Shown: positions 48,051 through 62,061 of the stretch, one piece after another
Layout: every line of letters begins with the position of its first letter
Numbering within the stretch: the first letter of the stretch is position 1
The notes under the pieces: model-generated
Database searches by the model: none
Seen by the model: only the letters and a program-made list of their open reading frames with translations
Told to the model about the DNA's origin: nothing
Translations under genes and position numbers: made by a program
Source: Apoderus coryli
Lineage: Eukaryota; Arthropoda; Insecta; Coleoptera; Attelabidae
Length of the DNA stretch: 64,000 nt
Assembly (NCBI GenBank): GCA_911728435.2
Contig: OU452210.1
Location: 15,174,442 to 15,238,441, forward strand
Direction: 5' to 3'

Positions 48051-51000
48051 TATATTAAATGAAATATAAGGACCATTTCAGTCTGGTAACGGCTACTTAA
48101 CGTAATTTGAGTTGAGCATTTTGTTTACTAGATTGATTCAAACAAAATTTAGCATTTATTTTAAAAAATATTTTGCCATCCACGATAATTTATAATAAAT
48201 AATTTTAAATATTATCCTAAGTTATTTTTATAAAGACGAAAGTTTTTTTTTATATCTTATACGTTATTTATAATGATTTTAATAGCTAAACAAGAACTTT
48301 ATTTATAATACGTATTTAAACAAGAATTTTAATTATTGTATTGGGAATACATAGTATTATAGATACTAAGATTAAAATAATTTTTAATTGGAATTCTTAG
48401 GATTTAAAAACTATAAAATCTGCCACAACATATCGTAGGTATCTTTTGTGACAGATTTTTTTTTTACAATCAATGAAAAATAATAATTTTCATTGATGTA
48501 ATTTATTTTGTTATAAGTATAATATTTAAATAATTTATCTACTTAAAATAGTGCCTTCAAAACAAGCATTTAAATTGTTGAGTAAATTTTTGGGCATTTA
48601 CGAGGTGCGACCGAATATGAATAGCCTGATTGTTTTTTGTAGTTTAATAATATGGTCCTGTATTCCAATTGTCATAAATCTAAAATCTTGCTTCATTTTC
48701 GATTTGGCCTCGTAGTTTGAAAAAGTTCCTATAATATTTATTTTTTTTACAAAAATTTTAATTACAGATTTTATATTTTTTTGGAATGATGAATGATAAT
48801 GATCTTTGTTTTATTGATAGTATTTTCTCATTATGAATGACTTTAATTGATACTTTTTTAATCTGTTAAACAACATCATAGTTGTAATAAAAAAATATTA
48901 CAACTGATTCAAAAGAAGAGAATCTTATATGTCATAGTAAAACTTTAATTATTGTGTGTGGCTTGATTGTGTTCAACCATCAGAGAGGAGTTTGCTATGT
49001 TTATTATTGTGTGTTTTTTACACGAATAAAGGAGTTTGGTTTTTCAAATTGGTATTTTATTTATTCCCTAATAACCATCATTCCCAATTTATCCCTATCA
49101 GCAATTTCAACGGACTTCACTGGTGGTTAAGTCAGTAAGTATGGTAGGTATATGTACATATAACGTTTGGGACAAACAGAAACATCAGTTGCATACTAAA
49201 TATATTTTGAAACGTGATGTACACAGAACAAGGGGCCAAAGCTGTTCTAAGTATAGGTAAGTACATCGTCCTTAGTCCTTAGTGTCACTGCCACCGGAAG
49301 TACAGTTTGATAGTGATAGTTTGTTAGTAATTTTATGATTTTGTGTTTGTATTTTATTACATTTCGCAGTGTTTTCTTAGAATGTCCGGCCCTGTGCAAC
49401 ACACAATTTAATAATATAACATTTCAATTATGCTACACTGTTGTGAGATACGTATATGAAATTATAATAATAGAATTGCACAGAGCATAATTTAATACAA
49501 GAAAAACTATATATGATTGATAAAATTATCTCTATTTTGCAAGATACAACTCAGATTGTGCCGTTTATAATTTTCAACCTTGTCATTATCCGACCGACCT
49601 TATGGTATGCAGAGAAAAGTGCTTGCTTATCCCTCCTCCCACTAGGTACCCAGCATTATTATAATATTTCATGTATTACGAAATGAAATAAATGTAGGTA
49701 TCTATAGGGTGGTCCAATTTCGGAATTGATCATTTTAGATAGTGCGATCTAGTCCTTCGAAGTAATCTGAAATGATTTTCTTCAGCACGTCATCAGCGAC
49801 TATTTTTTTGCTTATCCGTAATGTTCAAATGTATATTTTATAAACGCGTCATTTCTTGCCCATACATTCGTCTCTAAAAAGCTTTTGCATAATCATGCCT
49901 GTTATATTTTCAATATAACTTTCTTAAATTTATTGATCACGTCAGTTTGATAGACAAAAAATGCCACGAACGCTAAAACAAGTCTTAACTTTTTAAATTA
50001 TCCAAAACCAGGACTAATCACAGCATAATATCCAATGTTATCACATCAGTTTCCAATACCTTTTCACCAATAGTCAGAAGTAGTAGAAGTTATCGATGTG
50101 TGAGGCCCGCAACATTTCAAATATCCCTCGTATACTTTTAGAATTAACAAAAGTTTATTCTATTGAAAAGAAATGTAGCTTAGTAAAACAATATTTTTAT
50201 AAATTAGAAAATAAATTGAATTTATCAAAAAGACATTAAATAAATATTGGTTGTAATTTCAATACTAATTGTATGTCACAAATTGACATATATTTAATAT
50301 TAGTACCTAGTAATCCATAATTAAAATACGAAAATAATCAAGAGTTTCGATCAATTCGACTTAAATTTGAATGAAAAGGAAATATTTTACAAAGTTAATT
50401 TAACGCTTCAGTGGCTATCCACTTTACAAATGTTTTTTCTTCCTTTAATATATTGATTCCATTTATATTTATTTTGCTCAGCACAAACATCGAAAACATA
50501 AACATACTGAGTTCAAATTTTATATAAAACTTGAATGAATATCTTTAAAAGTTAAAATTTGGTTTAAAAAATAAAAAGTCTTTGTTAATCGTACTTTCAT
50601 TCATAAATTTTTTTCCTCAAAACGTAAACTGGTCACACGATACTAGATTCGTGACTAGATTTATCAAACAAAGGACGTTTTGAAGTGAATAAAATATTGA
50701 TACTCAGAGGCACAAAAATTGTTTTAAAAAATCTAGTTCATATAAGCTTATTTATCATACGTTTTTATAGAGTTTCTACTAGAGGTCTGAGCTTACGCGA
50801 TTCAAAAAGGCAGTATTTGCGAAGCTCACGGTGTAATTAATAATCGATAGGCCTGCAAACTTATTCTGCTCTTGTTGTTGACGCACTGATCAAATCTCAC
50901 CGATTTCCGGCAGCAGTTTCATGCAACAACCAGCGGAACTTTGCCCTTGTTTTGTTAGATTTATAGTAAAAAATGAGTTTTATCGTCGACGTCACTGAGC

Positions 51001-52654
51001 TGTACGTTACTACTTGAATTTTGGGCTTCCTGGTATCAATGTTCCATACACGTAGACATGGTTTATGATCTCAGGTTGCACTGATCAAGATAATAGTGCG
51101 TTGTTTCCCGTGTCCAAGTCATTTGTCGAACCTTACCTTCCGCTATAACTCTCCGTGGTTAAGACTTAACTGCCATACACTACCATCCTGATAAATAATA
51201 AATTTATGCCCTCTTGCGTTTAAAAATTTTATGCCTCTCCTAGTGTGTGTTTCGTCGTCTATATGCGACATATAGTGAATTGTGGATGGTTGGTTTTTCT
51301 CTTTTCTTTCTTTCTTATTTTTATTTCTAAGACTTATTTCAATCTCCCTCATCCTTTTACCTGGATTATTTATTATATTTATCCGCACAACAGTGTATGA
51401 TGTTTTGAGATGAAACGCTATTAGGATAATGATAAAAATTGTTACCAAAACACTTTTAAGAATTTTTTACATGAATTTTACTAGCAAATATATAAAGGAA
51501 TTCTATTATATTGCTCCACAGGGGTAACAAATGATTATTAACCCAAACTTTAAAAAGTTGGAAACTTTATAGTTCAGGAAGGCTTTGCTGGATACAGAGT
51601 TTTGCGGATGAACATTTGCTATGCTCCCACATTTTATTTTTGTTCCAAGGATTACGAACAGCAGGCTAACTTATTCATCATTGGCGGAATGCTCATTTTT
51701 AAATTGAATTCTGCAACTTTAGCCTGTGTTTCGAAGCAGAACTTCAAACATGCCAAAAATACAGCGTCTGGATTGCAAGAGAATCGCTCATGAACATAAT
51801 TTGCTGATATACTTGCGAATTTTATTGGAGTTGGTATTACTACATTAGACTCAATGCACACAAATAGATAGTCCGATTAACTAAATCACAAAACGCACAG
51901 TGATACTTTTTGAGAAATATAAACTCTAAAAACTACGCTCCAAATGACTTTATTGCTGCCTCTCTAAGAAAAATTGTCAATGCTATAGTAATAATTGTGC
52001 TATCACACCCCAATAACAAACTGTTGTTGCACCCTTATGTTTACGTTTTCCTCACCCTCCAGTTATTTAGCATATACAGTTCACTAGAGAAAAAGGAACA
52101 TAATTTATTTTCTTACACACTGCCCTACTTTCATCTCCCATTATTAATCCCTGGAAACTGCAATGTCTCATGCACACTGTATTGACGAAAACACAATTCC
52201 AGTTCTACAACAAGTAATAAGAAATTTGAGAATTAAGTCTGTTATTTTTAGAAAAATAACAGAAATAGAGGAAAATCCCAGAAGGTGCGATACAGGCACA
52301 TCCCATAGTTGAGTGCGATGCTATGTAGATTGTGGTTCATAGGAATTTAAAGCTCCTCAGCTGGATGAACGTACTCGAGTTTGCTTGAACGACTTTTTTT
52401 CATTACCAACTTTTTTTTATTTAAATCAATAAAGAACTATGCAATTCGGTTCAGAAAATTAGAGCTGGATTACATTTTTTATAGAGAACACAGTAATTAT
52501 GAAATCCAAGGTTCTTCCACCATTTTTTCCCATTTTTTATATTACAGCATCAAGCGTTGTCAAATTAATCATTCTTCTTAAAGCTTGCTCTAAGACTTCT
52601 ATGTCTTTAGCGAATCTAGTCCTACAAAACTCAAGTGCTTAGCAAAGAAGTTCG

Positions 52655-52725
52655 GATTTGACTTTATATCCCAGAAACAACAACGGTCCCGGTACAGATC
52701 CTTGCGGCACCCAATCAAATTGAGT
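52655..52725 (-). pseudogene. reverse transcriptase scrap
   Basis: Minus strand reads DWVPQGSVPGPLLFLGYK, a diverged GVPQGSVLGPLLFLIY motif of non-LTR retrotransposons. It is isolated, with no flanking domain visible. Confidence 0.68.
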
Positions 52726-52959
52726 TATTTTCATTTTACCTAATTTATAGGGTTGGTTTGATAATTCATTTACAATAAACGACAAATATATTGAACGTAT
52801 TACTTATATTGGCAGATCTTCAGTCTGGAGACACATTTGATTTTTTTCAAAAGCTCTGATAATGGGAATGGTAGATTGACACTACTGAAAAGCGTTGTGG
52901 ATAATTTAGATAAAACGGTGTTAATATCTTTAGGTGTAAGACACTAAAACGACAGGTGT

Positions 52960-53330
52960 ATATTGTATTTGTGTATGATCGGCATCGTGTTCTGTGCCGG
53001 TAGAGTTACGCCTCGGGTGGGAGTCCGACTGACGTTCTATAGGCGGGCGAAAACATCGGAACAACGAGCCGTCGTGCGCGAAGAATCAACCCGCCTTTAT
53101 CACGTGACTAGCGGCCACGCACGCGAAATTACAACTCCGCCTACGTCTAACTCCTTCACTTCATTCAAAGTTAAGGTCCGTCGGCCCAGAGAAGTTGTAC
53201 CACGAAGGAATCAATGGCCGAGTGTCTGTGTATCGTGTAACACGCGTATAGTGTCACAAGTGTCATCAATTCCGCGAGTGACTAGTGCCGCAATTGTATA
53301 GTGTCAACTTCTTGAAATGTGTACTTCATT
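52960..53330 (+). promoter_or_regulatory. putative promoter/5' leader of the downstream gene
   Basis: A GC- and CpG-richer block in an otherwise AT-rich region, just upstream of the His/Ala-rich exon. It contains a CACGTG at 53101-53106 and repeated GTGTC/AGTGTCA words typical of insect leaders. A 112-codon open frame crosses it but has leader-like, Arg-rich composition. I take it as a promoter and first (non-coding or mostly non-coding) exon; the transcription start is not identifiable. Confidence 0.4.
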
Positions 53331-53511
53331 ATTATAAAATTAATAGCATAAAAGAAATCTATAAAAACATTTCTAATTAATAAATATTTAATAATAATTA
53401 ATTATAGACCTAACTTCTGATATTATGTGAACAAATAAAATAAATCGTATTAAGAATATCTAAAAGAAGTTTATTGGTTTATTTAAGTAATCCTGGAGTA
53501 AGTGCTTCGAG

Positions 53512-53705
53512 CTGGATCATCCGGGAGGATTCGCCTCATCCCCTTGGGCGGCTGTCCTGGGGCACCATCACACAGCAGCTGCAGCTGCGGCTGCTGCTGC
53601 TGCTACAACCATGATGCAGACAGGGGAGCATCATGGTTATGGTGCTACTCATCATCCTGCAGCACCAATGGATCTACATATGCCTCAAGCCTTCCCATAT
53701 TATCG
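53512..53705 (+). CDS. trh: N-terminal exon of a trachealess-like bHLH-PAS factor (inferred)
   Basis: Reading frame LDHPGGFASSPWAAVLG, HHHT, ten Ala, TTMMQTGEHHGYGATHHPAA, then PMDLHMPQAFPYYR, ending at GTAAGT with two bases of an Arg codon left. It joins in phase to the exon at 62062. The in-frame stop at 53488-53490 and the lack of an upstream ATG mean that either the exon starts at an acceptor (GCTTCGAG, 53504-53511) or translation begins at ATGATG (53611). His/Ala runs are usual in insect transcription factors. I associate PMDLH..QAFPYYRYR..LCW with the segment preceding the bHLH of Trachealess, which specifies tracheal and salivary fates. This is memory plus synteny with klar, not a computed match. 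Confidence 0.6.
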
Positions 53706-56700
53706 GTAAGTCCGAAACTAAGATATTATATTATGAATGACAGAAGCAAGGAAGCGTATCAAAGCGTACTTATTTACGTTTTTATTGGAAATAATCATCC
53801 GTAACGATTAATAGTGATTCACACAATTTACAAATTAATTGACTTTCAATTAAAAAAGGATTTTAAATTAATTAATTAAAGACTGTATCCTGGTGACCAC
53901 TTGTTGCTTATTTGCATTTTAGGGTTGTCACGTGATATATGAGTATATTGGGCACGTGCTACCTACGTAATTATATGTGTTGTATGTTAAAATTAGTATG
54001 TAGGTGAGGCAATTAGTTTTTTATTATGAACGTCATTTTATTCCTACAGGATGAAACTAAAAAGGGTTTCAAAACATCACAATATCCGATTACATCCTTT
54101 TATACCATCAACCAACAAAAAATAAAGAGCAACATAATATTATTGTCAGAACAAAATTAAAAAATCTTCTTGAGGCTCCATAAAAAAGTAAAATATTGCA
54201 CCAAACCACTAAGTATAAATTAGCATAATTACTAACAAATAAAAAAGTATTATTCCTAATATAGTTCATACAAATAATCGGTATCACCTCATAAAAATGG
54301 GGATGTTGAGAAAACAAAAATTCATAATAGGTTGGCAAGCTGTTGCGACGCTCTCAAATTAATGTAAGTACTTTTGACTCAATGACTTTAACAAACTGAA
54401 GTTGAGGGGAGTAAAAGATCTACTGTTTTAAAGTATAATCATCTAACATGCCCTTTTGCAAAGGAAAAAAAAATCAGACTTGCAAATTTTTGATTGCCCC
54501 CTTCACAGTCCGTAAAGACATTAGCCTCTTACATTTACACCGGCCCATAGTGTTGCGACCCTTGTTGTATAGCACCCTCTAAATAAAAATGCGTCGCACG
54601 GAGTTATTTTAAGGAAAAATTACGATTAAGCCTATTGGTAAGGCTTTTGTGAGACATTTTCCATTGTTTGGTGATTTTCGTGACCATAAATTTTGAAAGA
54701 GCAATTTATTTATCGATTTTTTCCAACAATAAATTCCAATCAAAAATTTATGGTGAATAATAAAATAAATTAAATATTTTAAAAAATTATCATCAACTAA
54801 TAACTAATAATACGTTCGTATAGATCACGGGACTTTGGGGGTGAAAACAGAAATAAACCAAAATAATAGAACAAGTTACGCTATCCATCACCCCCGTATT
54901 ATTAAGAACGGGTAGTAATAAATAAACTCGTAGTTAGGCTCTAACGCCTTTATAAAATTTTTAGTCATTCCAACCACAAACAGAGCATATGAATGAATTT
55001 GCACATATAGTTAGATATATCCCTTGTGAATATAAATCACAGGATTTTTTATATGAATACATTAAAGCTAAAAGTATTTAAGTCTAACACCGTGATATTT
55101 TTCTTATTTTGACTTTAAGGCAAGGAGTGTTATAAGAAGCATCAGCTATGCATTTTGATTAATCCTCCCCAATCTTCTCGAGATAACCGTATTCATATTT
55201 TTGTGGGTAAAAATCAAAGTGCTTCTCTTTCCATCTTGATTCACCTCTCTCATGAATATGTTACCGGATTTTCGAGTAATACCCTCTCTAAAAAAAAGTC
55301 GCATGTCAAAATATGCTTTGCTATTTGGATAATATACCCGGTGGTTCATTTTTATTTTTGTATAGTTAGTTGTAAGGTAATTTTTTGCAAAGGTGTCAGA
55401 AAATCTTAGTTAAATCGTAACGGCACATTCTATTTAAATCAACACAGAGGTTTTGTTGACCCACAATTTCTTTTTTAAAGCGCGGCAAAACTAAAATTTC
55501 AAAAGGCTTAAGTTGGAACAGGTGCTTATATTATAAATATTTGACTTCGGCAAATATTTAACAAGTTTTTAATGGTGCCTAAATAACATTGTACCTTTAG
55601 ATAAAACAAATATTTAAAATGTACGTTTAAGTATTGTAAAAAGAATGAAATAAAATTGTGACAAAACATGACAATTAACAAGTGGATCTGAACGATGAGA
55701 ATATTTTTCATATGGAAGGAAGCAAATTACCGAAAACATTAATTAACTAGAAAAAAAAATATAAATAAGTACCTATGCTGCGCTGGTCTTTTATGTAAAA
55801 TGTCATGAGAATTATGTCCGGTCAGCCTTCACCTTTGACTGTACACCGGCGTATATGAGAAAAGATATTTGACTTACTCCTTCATTTTTATGATGTATCT
55901 CGTGAGATTAGATGCAGTGGCGTACACAGTCAATCGACGTGTTCACATTCATGCTCCTTTCTCCATAGAGACTTTTTTTTAAATCCAGAAAATGTTTACA
56001 ATAAAATGCAATATAGAAATATAGGTATCGAGTATTTTTGCAAAGTCTTAATCACATTCTTTCATGTCTTCAGAGAATAATACTAATAGTTTGCTTTATC
56101 AGTTCCATTAGTGCTAATTGGTGTTTAAAAAGAATATTTCTCAATAATCTGTTGCGTGAGATGTTTCAAGAACTGGAGTATTTGAAATGCTCCATTTTAC
56201 AAATATGATTTTCTGAGTTATTGATTATAATAATAAATTAAATTGTTATTTGATACCAGTCAAAGTAAATAATTTCCTCGATATATCGAAAATGAAAGAA
56301 AATAAATTTATTGATGAGTAAGCAATAAAGCCGTTTGTTTGCATTGAACAATTTCCTTTAAGTGACGTGTATCAGGAAATTGCTGCCAATCTCAGGGGAA
56401 CAAACGCACACGATTAGATATCACACAAAAGGCGGAGACAGATTTAATAAAGTACTCTTCGATTGTCCGATACCAGTTGATCGTCTCTATATACTCGTAC
56501 GTATATATTTTCACACTATTTGCTGTGAAACAGAACCGAAACAAATATTTCTCTTGCTCTGAATATTAATCAATATGAAAAGGAGCCAATCAAATAAAAT
56601 AAACTTTCGTCAGCAGCAGATAAATAAAAAGATTTTTTGAACGTGTTTATTCTATTCATCGACCTAGTGTTTATTTTTTTTGTTCAGTTCTCCGGAGGAT

Positions 56701-59700
56701 AAATGCAGTATCCAACTGTCAACTATTTCTCGTTCTGAACAATTTTTTGAATTGACATCTTGGAAATCTCCTATACGATGCCTTGGTCTAAAGATATGTC
56801 ACAATCATCGACTACCGTTTTGGGTCCACATTCCCTTGGTTCATCGCAAGGAGAAATTGTCTTGTTCTCTTATCTTTCAAAGTTGCAAAAAAAAAATTTC
56901 TAATGACTGGCAATATAAAAATATTGTTTTCTCTTTGTTAATTTACAGAGATACAAAGAACATTTATTTTGGGCAAGTGCGTCTCTGCATGTCAACAGGC
57001 TGTAACTATTTCATTGATATGCATAGGAATTCGTGCCATACAGTTTTTTGGCGATCATCATTTCTGTTGCTGCTTCCTTAATAGTCCTTTTTCTGCTTTT
57101 CTTATCCTCATATACACTCTAGAGAGTTCAAATACGTTGTCCTATTATCTTCGATTGGATGATCATATTCAATTCGTTTAGCTTTTATATACTGCGAAAA
57201 AAATATTAATAGTTTATAGTGAAAATATATGATAAAAGTTGTGCATCCACAAGTACAATTATCCATTAGTCTGATTAATTGACTGCAAAACTATTTTGTA
57301 AATAACATAACATTAAGTATGTACAATATACATAATGTCAAGAATAAAACGATTCCCTGTTGCATCTAGCCGCTACTGTATGCGATGTTATAAATAAAAT
57401 GCGTGGGTCAGTAGCAAGTTTATACGTATTTTATGCAAATTGGATTTCATGTTTCTCTATATCAACCAAAAAGATGATGGCGATTTAAGATGTCGAGACG
57501 AGAAAATCAAACACTTTCTCGTCATATCCTCTGAAGATCGAACCTAACAAACAATTAAATAATGTCATTCTTACAAAGAATAAACCATAATCCTTTATTG
57601 ATCCACAGCATGCTGGAAGGTCAACCAAAAATTAGACAAGCTTTCTGAGTTGAATAAGAGTTATGCTTCACGTAAATCTAACAACTTAACTACTTTAAAT
57701 CAAACAAGTTTAAATTATTTCCAATTAACTTCCCTTGCACGATTTAGTTAACAAAATTTTTTCCCGAACGGCCGACGTTAGGAAGACACCCGGTATAGAG
57801 AACAGAACAGTTTGTATATATTTTTTTTATTTTAAACAGTTACATGTGTCACAACTGCGTAATTTGGTTTTGTTTTAAAAACGATATAGAAATAACTTTT
57901 CTCGCCTTAACACTATCGGCCCTGCAAGTGGCAGTTTGAGTTGCTTGCGTGCCCAACTTTCCTTCGTTTTCTTCGTGACATAATAATCAACAGGTGCTAT
58001 AAATCTGGAACCCTCATTATTAATTGTGTGTCTTTTAATTGAAATCTCATGTTCTAAAGCAGTGCGCGGTAAAGCTATTTAGTATATTTTATAATAGTAA
58101 CAATGATCGTTAATAAAATCTTACATTCCGTAATGAAACTACATAGGAACATTTAAATCTGATCCTTTCTATTTGGAACATGATTTGACAGCTTGTGTAT
58201 TACAAGAGATAAATAAAACGTTTCTAATATCAAACTGGTAATCCTATTAATGTTATTCCCCAGGGTTCAGTATTAAACTTCAACATCCCGAATTATGAAC
58301 TCTATTTGTATCATAAATTGGTTATAACGTTTATATTATATTTACTTTATATATCATGTACTATAAATCATGTTGATATGTCTTCTTAGATGACAGTGAT
58401 CGACTGTGTTTCTGTATAAAAGCGTTTAAATTTCGTATTCAGTGTTTGTTTTATTCCACTTTGTTTTCTTTTATTTTTGTATGTATTTTTAGGGAGATTT
58501 AAAATGCTGCACAATTTGTCATCTTGTTATGCAATTATGTAGTAAGATCGTAGTATTTTATAAGATTAGAATCTCTGGAAAAATATACTGATCATACTGT
58601 CATTAAACGATTGAGAATCGAGAGGTCTCTTCATTTGTAATTCGGAACGAGTAAGGGACGTTACCACCACATGCCCACTGACAACTTTACGGGGAGCACC
58701 ACTTCAAACCACATGTTACACTTTTGGGTTGCTGCTTTATGTCCGTTACATGACGTAAAATCCCTCTCTCTTTTGCATTATCCCATCAACCCTCGCTTTA
58801 TGCTAACTTTTGCTTTAAATGATAGGTGTTAGTATCACACCTTATACCTATATTATACGAGCAGGTTAGCAGGGTGGCACAAGCCAAAAACCACGTTTTG
58901 TTTTACAAAAATATTTTTTTCAATTTAAAGTTTTAGTATTTACTTGTCTTGATGCGAGTTTACCAATTTTCAGTAAACAGATGAGTATGAGCAATTTTTA
59001 AAGATTTCCATCCTCGGGAAATTCAACTGACACGACCCATTGCACAATGGTGAAAAATCTATAGACAACAATGAGTTTTCATGATGATGAAGCCACCTTT
59101 ATCCACAATGTGGATATACACTCTAGTCTTGAACCCAAAAATTAACGCACAAGCTTCACGCTTGCCTCTTGCAACTCTGATTCGAATCTAGGATTATACC
59201 GGAGTTTGTCCTTTCTCGCATGGCTCTTGCAACTCATCCTGTCAGATTTTAAGTCCCGAAAACAAGCTTCAAACTGAAGAAGAAAATGAAGTAGTTCTTT
59301 GCTAGATATCTATGGATATGGGTCTTCTAGGAAACACCTTGTATAGAGTACAAGCGTTGGCGTGGATAAATTATTGTTTTGAAACAAAAATGTTTTAGTT
59401 GAGTTTGCAGGACATGTTAAAGTAAAATAAATAATTAAATATGAGGTCAGATCTCCGGATGTCAAGTACGTTAAACGAAAAAATGTGTTATAAACGGTAT
59501 TAAAGAAAAATGGCACACTTTAATAAATATGCTACTGTCGAGGCGTTAAAAGGGGAGCTGTTTGTATAATTTTTGACTTAAAGATGACATGTGATTTTGT
59601 GAATTGAATTACTGGCGTGTAACAGACTGTGTCGCACAAACGCACGTTTTAAATTTTCCGTCATTTGGTCTTAAATGTGGGAATTCCTTTTTTTTATTAT

Positions 59701-62061
59701 AAAGCCTATTTTACATGCCCGTTTCTAAGGGTTTGGCGAGTTTCAATGGAGTTCTCCCTTCACATATATCAGCGAAATATTTAACGGTACGGGAACATTG
59801 AGCACTTTACAATGGAATAGTAGTGGGTGAAAAAAAGAACGTAGTAATAAATTGACTTTAATTTATTTTTACATTCCTCAAGGCGCCTTTTTTTCGGTCT
59901 ACTCGTGAAAATCTACCAAATAAACGGGAGCCATTCACCGCTGATTTAAAATCTAAACAATGTACTCTAGAAGCAATTTGAAGTAGCACCACAAAATTGG
60001 TAAATGGACAAATTGCTTGCAATTATGTTGGATCATCATCTTTTTCCCACATTCTTTTTACTCTCTGCATTGCGGTTAGCCAAAGTTGATTGGTTATTAC
60101 TCATCCATGAAATTTTATTTTTTTTAACACACAACATGAATTTAAATATTCCAAAAAATTCGATACATCAAAATATTTGAAAAAAAATTATATAATATTA
60201 TACCTAAGCGTGTTTATTCAAATTAATCTATTTATTTTTACGATTATTATATTCCAGATTTATGTAATCTTATTTAATGCGTAAATCCATTTACTTGGTT
60301 TGGTTGGTTAAAGTAGACATTGCAAATAAATTCGACGATTTAGTCTCCATTGTGGTATTAAATTTATTTATCGTATGGTTTGAATAAACGAGCTATAGAA
60401 CAGTTGGTATAAAAATGACATTGTATATTCCTGTGCTTCGGTACTGAATGCTGTCCGTCAATAACGTCAGCAGCGCCAAGAATAAGAAGAATAAAAGCTA
60501 CCGACCGACGGTGAAAAAGACCGGCCGGTACAAACAGTGTCGTACTTTTCTCTAAACGATTTCCCCTGAAACTAACATACTGCTTTTATCAGTTTAAATT
60601 AACTACACAATCTTGTGATTTACCAAAATCTTTTATTCTGTATTTCCTCGACTAGGAATTGAATTGAACTCCACTTAGAATTTCAAACGATTTTGACACG
60701 TAATTTTGAATACTGACACTGACGTATATGTGATTGTACGCGGTTTGTTTAAGAAGAACAGAACATGCACCAAAAGATGCAGACGAATAAAAAAAGATAA
60801 AACTCGTAATTGATAATTTCGATTTATAAGATCTAGCGGCGTTAAATCGCACGATCTGCGAGGCCAATTCACGGGGTAAATCAATAGTGGCACCAGCTGT
60901 GTGACATGTTGTCATGGTTGTCCAATTTATGAACGAAAAAGTCAGTAATCATGGCTCTATAGTGGTCACCATTGACTGTAACGTCCTGACCAGCATCGTT
61001 TTTAAAGAAGTACGGACCAATGATTCTACCAGACCATAAGGCACACCAAACAGTCAGTTTTTCTGGATGTGAACGTGGTGCGAAAACGGTTCATATTTAA
61101 TTGAATTAATTGCTCTGATGGACTATTATGTTGACCGTAAAATGGACGTAGTGCGCGATACGTATTTCGAACAGAACTATGATTTTCAAAATAAATTTGC
61201 ACAATTTGTTAAAGTTCTATATTTCTATAAAAAAACAGCCTTTATAATCATTTAATAACACGTTGTTCTATTTCTAAATTCATTTATTTAAACATAAATT
61301 GTCTTTGCAGATATCCTAAAATAAACAAAAATTCATTCCTTTACAGAAAATGAAAAGGCGAATTCCCAAGACATTATTTTCAAGGTATATTTGTTTAGCC
61401 TTGACGTAACCCACGTAAGATGTACCAATATTTAAAATAGAATAAACTGCTATAACTATAAAAATCCTTCTTCACTTTATTGACGCATTTTGCTAAAATC
61501 AATTTGAAATTTTAATTTATCTCTTATTATGATTATTATTCTTGTATCTAAAATCTACCAAATAATATGCGAATATCTCCACAACACTGGCTTATACGTA
61601 CTTCTTGTGTACACACTTCTTAATCGCCTTGAGCTTTGAGCCCAACATGGTCATGTCTGGTTTAGTCATCGACTCTATGAATTTACCCCTGACCACAGCA
61701 AAGTCGGCTTAGCTTAAAAACTTTTTCCTCAATACGCTGTACAGCTGCATTCACGTTTTTAGTTGAATTTCGAGTAAAAAGTCGTCTCACCAAGTTAGAA
61801 CAATAAAGTTGTTTCTTCTCTTTTTGTCTTAATAAGCATACTTAAATGTCATATGATAAAATAATATCACTTCGTTATACAAAAAAAAAAATTTAGAGAA
61901 ATTTATATTGTCATAAGTGTTGGTATAGATAGTTTGATTCGAAAGGTAAACTAAATTAAAAAAAAATAATAATTAAAGTTAACTAGTTGATAGTCGGATC
62001 TCCTACAATGCTTCTCGTTTTTATTAGTGAAATTACTGACACATTTGTTTATTTTTTACAG
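53706..62061. other. 8.4 kb intron of the trh-like gene
   Basis: Mostly AT-rich. Two CACGTG boxes lie close to the donor (53929-53934, 53953-53958). The interval 60450-60560 has local GC-rich words (CCGACCGACGG, ACCGGCCGGT). A mariner relic lies at 60825-61230. Open frames at 55155-55409 and 56680-57081 do not look coding. Confidence 0.5.
60825..61230 (-). pseudogene. DD39D mariner transposase relic with internal deletion
   Basis: Minus strand: the N-terminal piece IVQIYFENHSSVRNTYRALR is followed directly by the core pieces KLTVWCALWSGRIIGPYFF and DVTVNGDHYRAMITDF, then TTCHTA and WPRRSCDLTPLD. These align in order with the intact transposase at 13.2-14.2 kb, with about a third of the protein missing between the first two pieces and frameshifts later. 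Same family, old copy. Confidence 0.8.

Larger units (their letters stand above)
46676..52959. other. intergenic region between klar and the next gene
   Basis: About 6.3 kb, including the unannotated klar 3' UTR. It holds two small MITEs (47099-47214, 47988-48050), a single CAGGGTGGTCC-like end (AGGGTGGTCCAATTTCGG at about 49706) and a reverse transcriptase scrap (52655-52725). A less AT-rich block runs from 50790 to 51260. Its minus-strand open frame (51143-51448, MVTIFIIILIAFHLK...) is not recognised and is probably not a gene. Confidence 0.5.

Noticed and set aside
49704..49730. TAGGGTGGTCCAATTTC as a terminus of another DD41D element
   Set aside because: Only one end is present and no transposase remains nearby.
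51143..51448. 101-codon minus frame with a hydrophobic N-terminus
   Set aside because: Could mimic a secreted peptide, but no partner exon, cleavage motif or family resemblance; kept only as a composition anomaly.
52963..53301. 112-codon frame in the GC-richer block as a protein gene
   Set aside because: Arg-rich, no domain, starts in AT-rich DNA; better explained as leader or promoter DNA.
53502..53804. 100-codon frame rich in Ser, Cys and Gly
   Set aside because: Out of frame with the His/Ala exon; the Cys run comes from GCTGCTGCTG read in another frame.
56680..57081. 133-codon plus-strand open frame
   Set aside because: No domain, AT-driven composition, crosses homopolymers; inside an intron.
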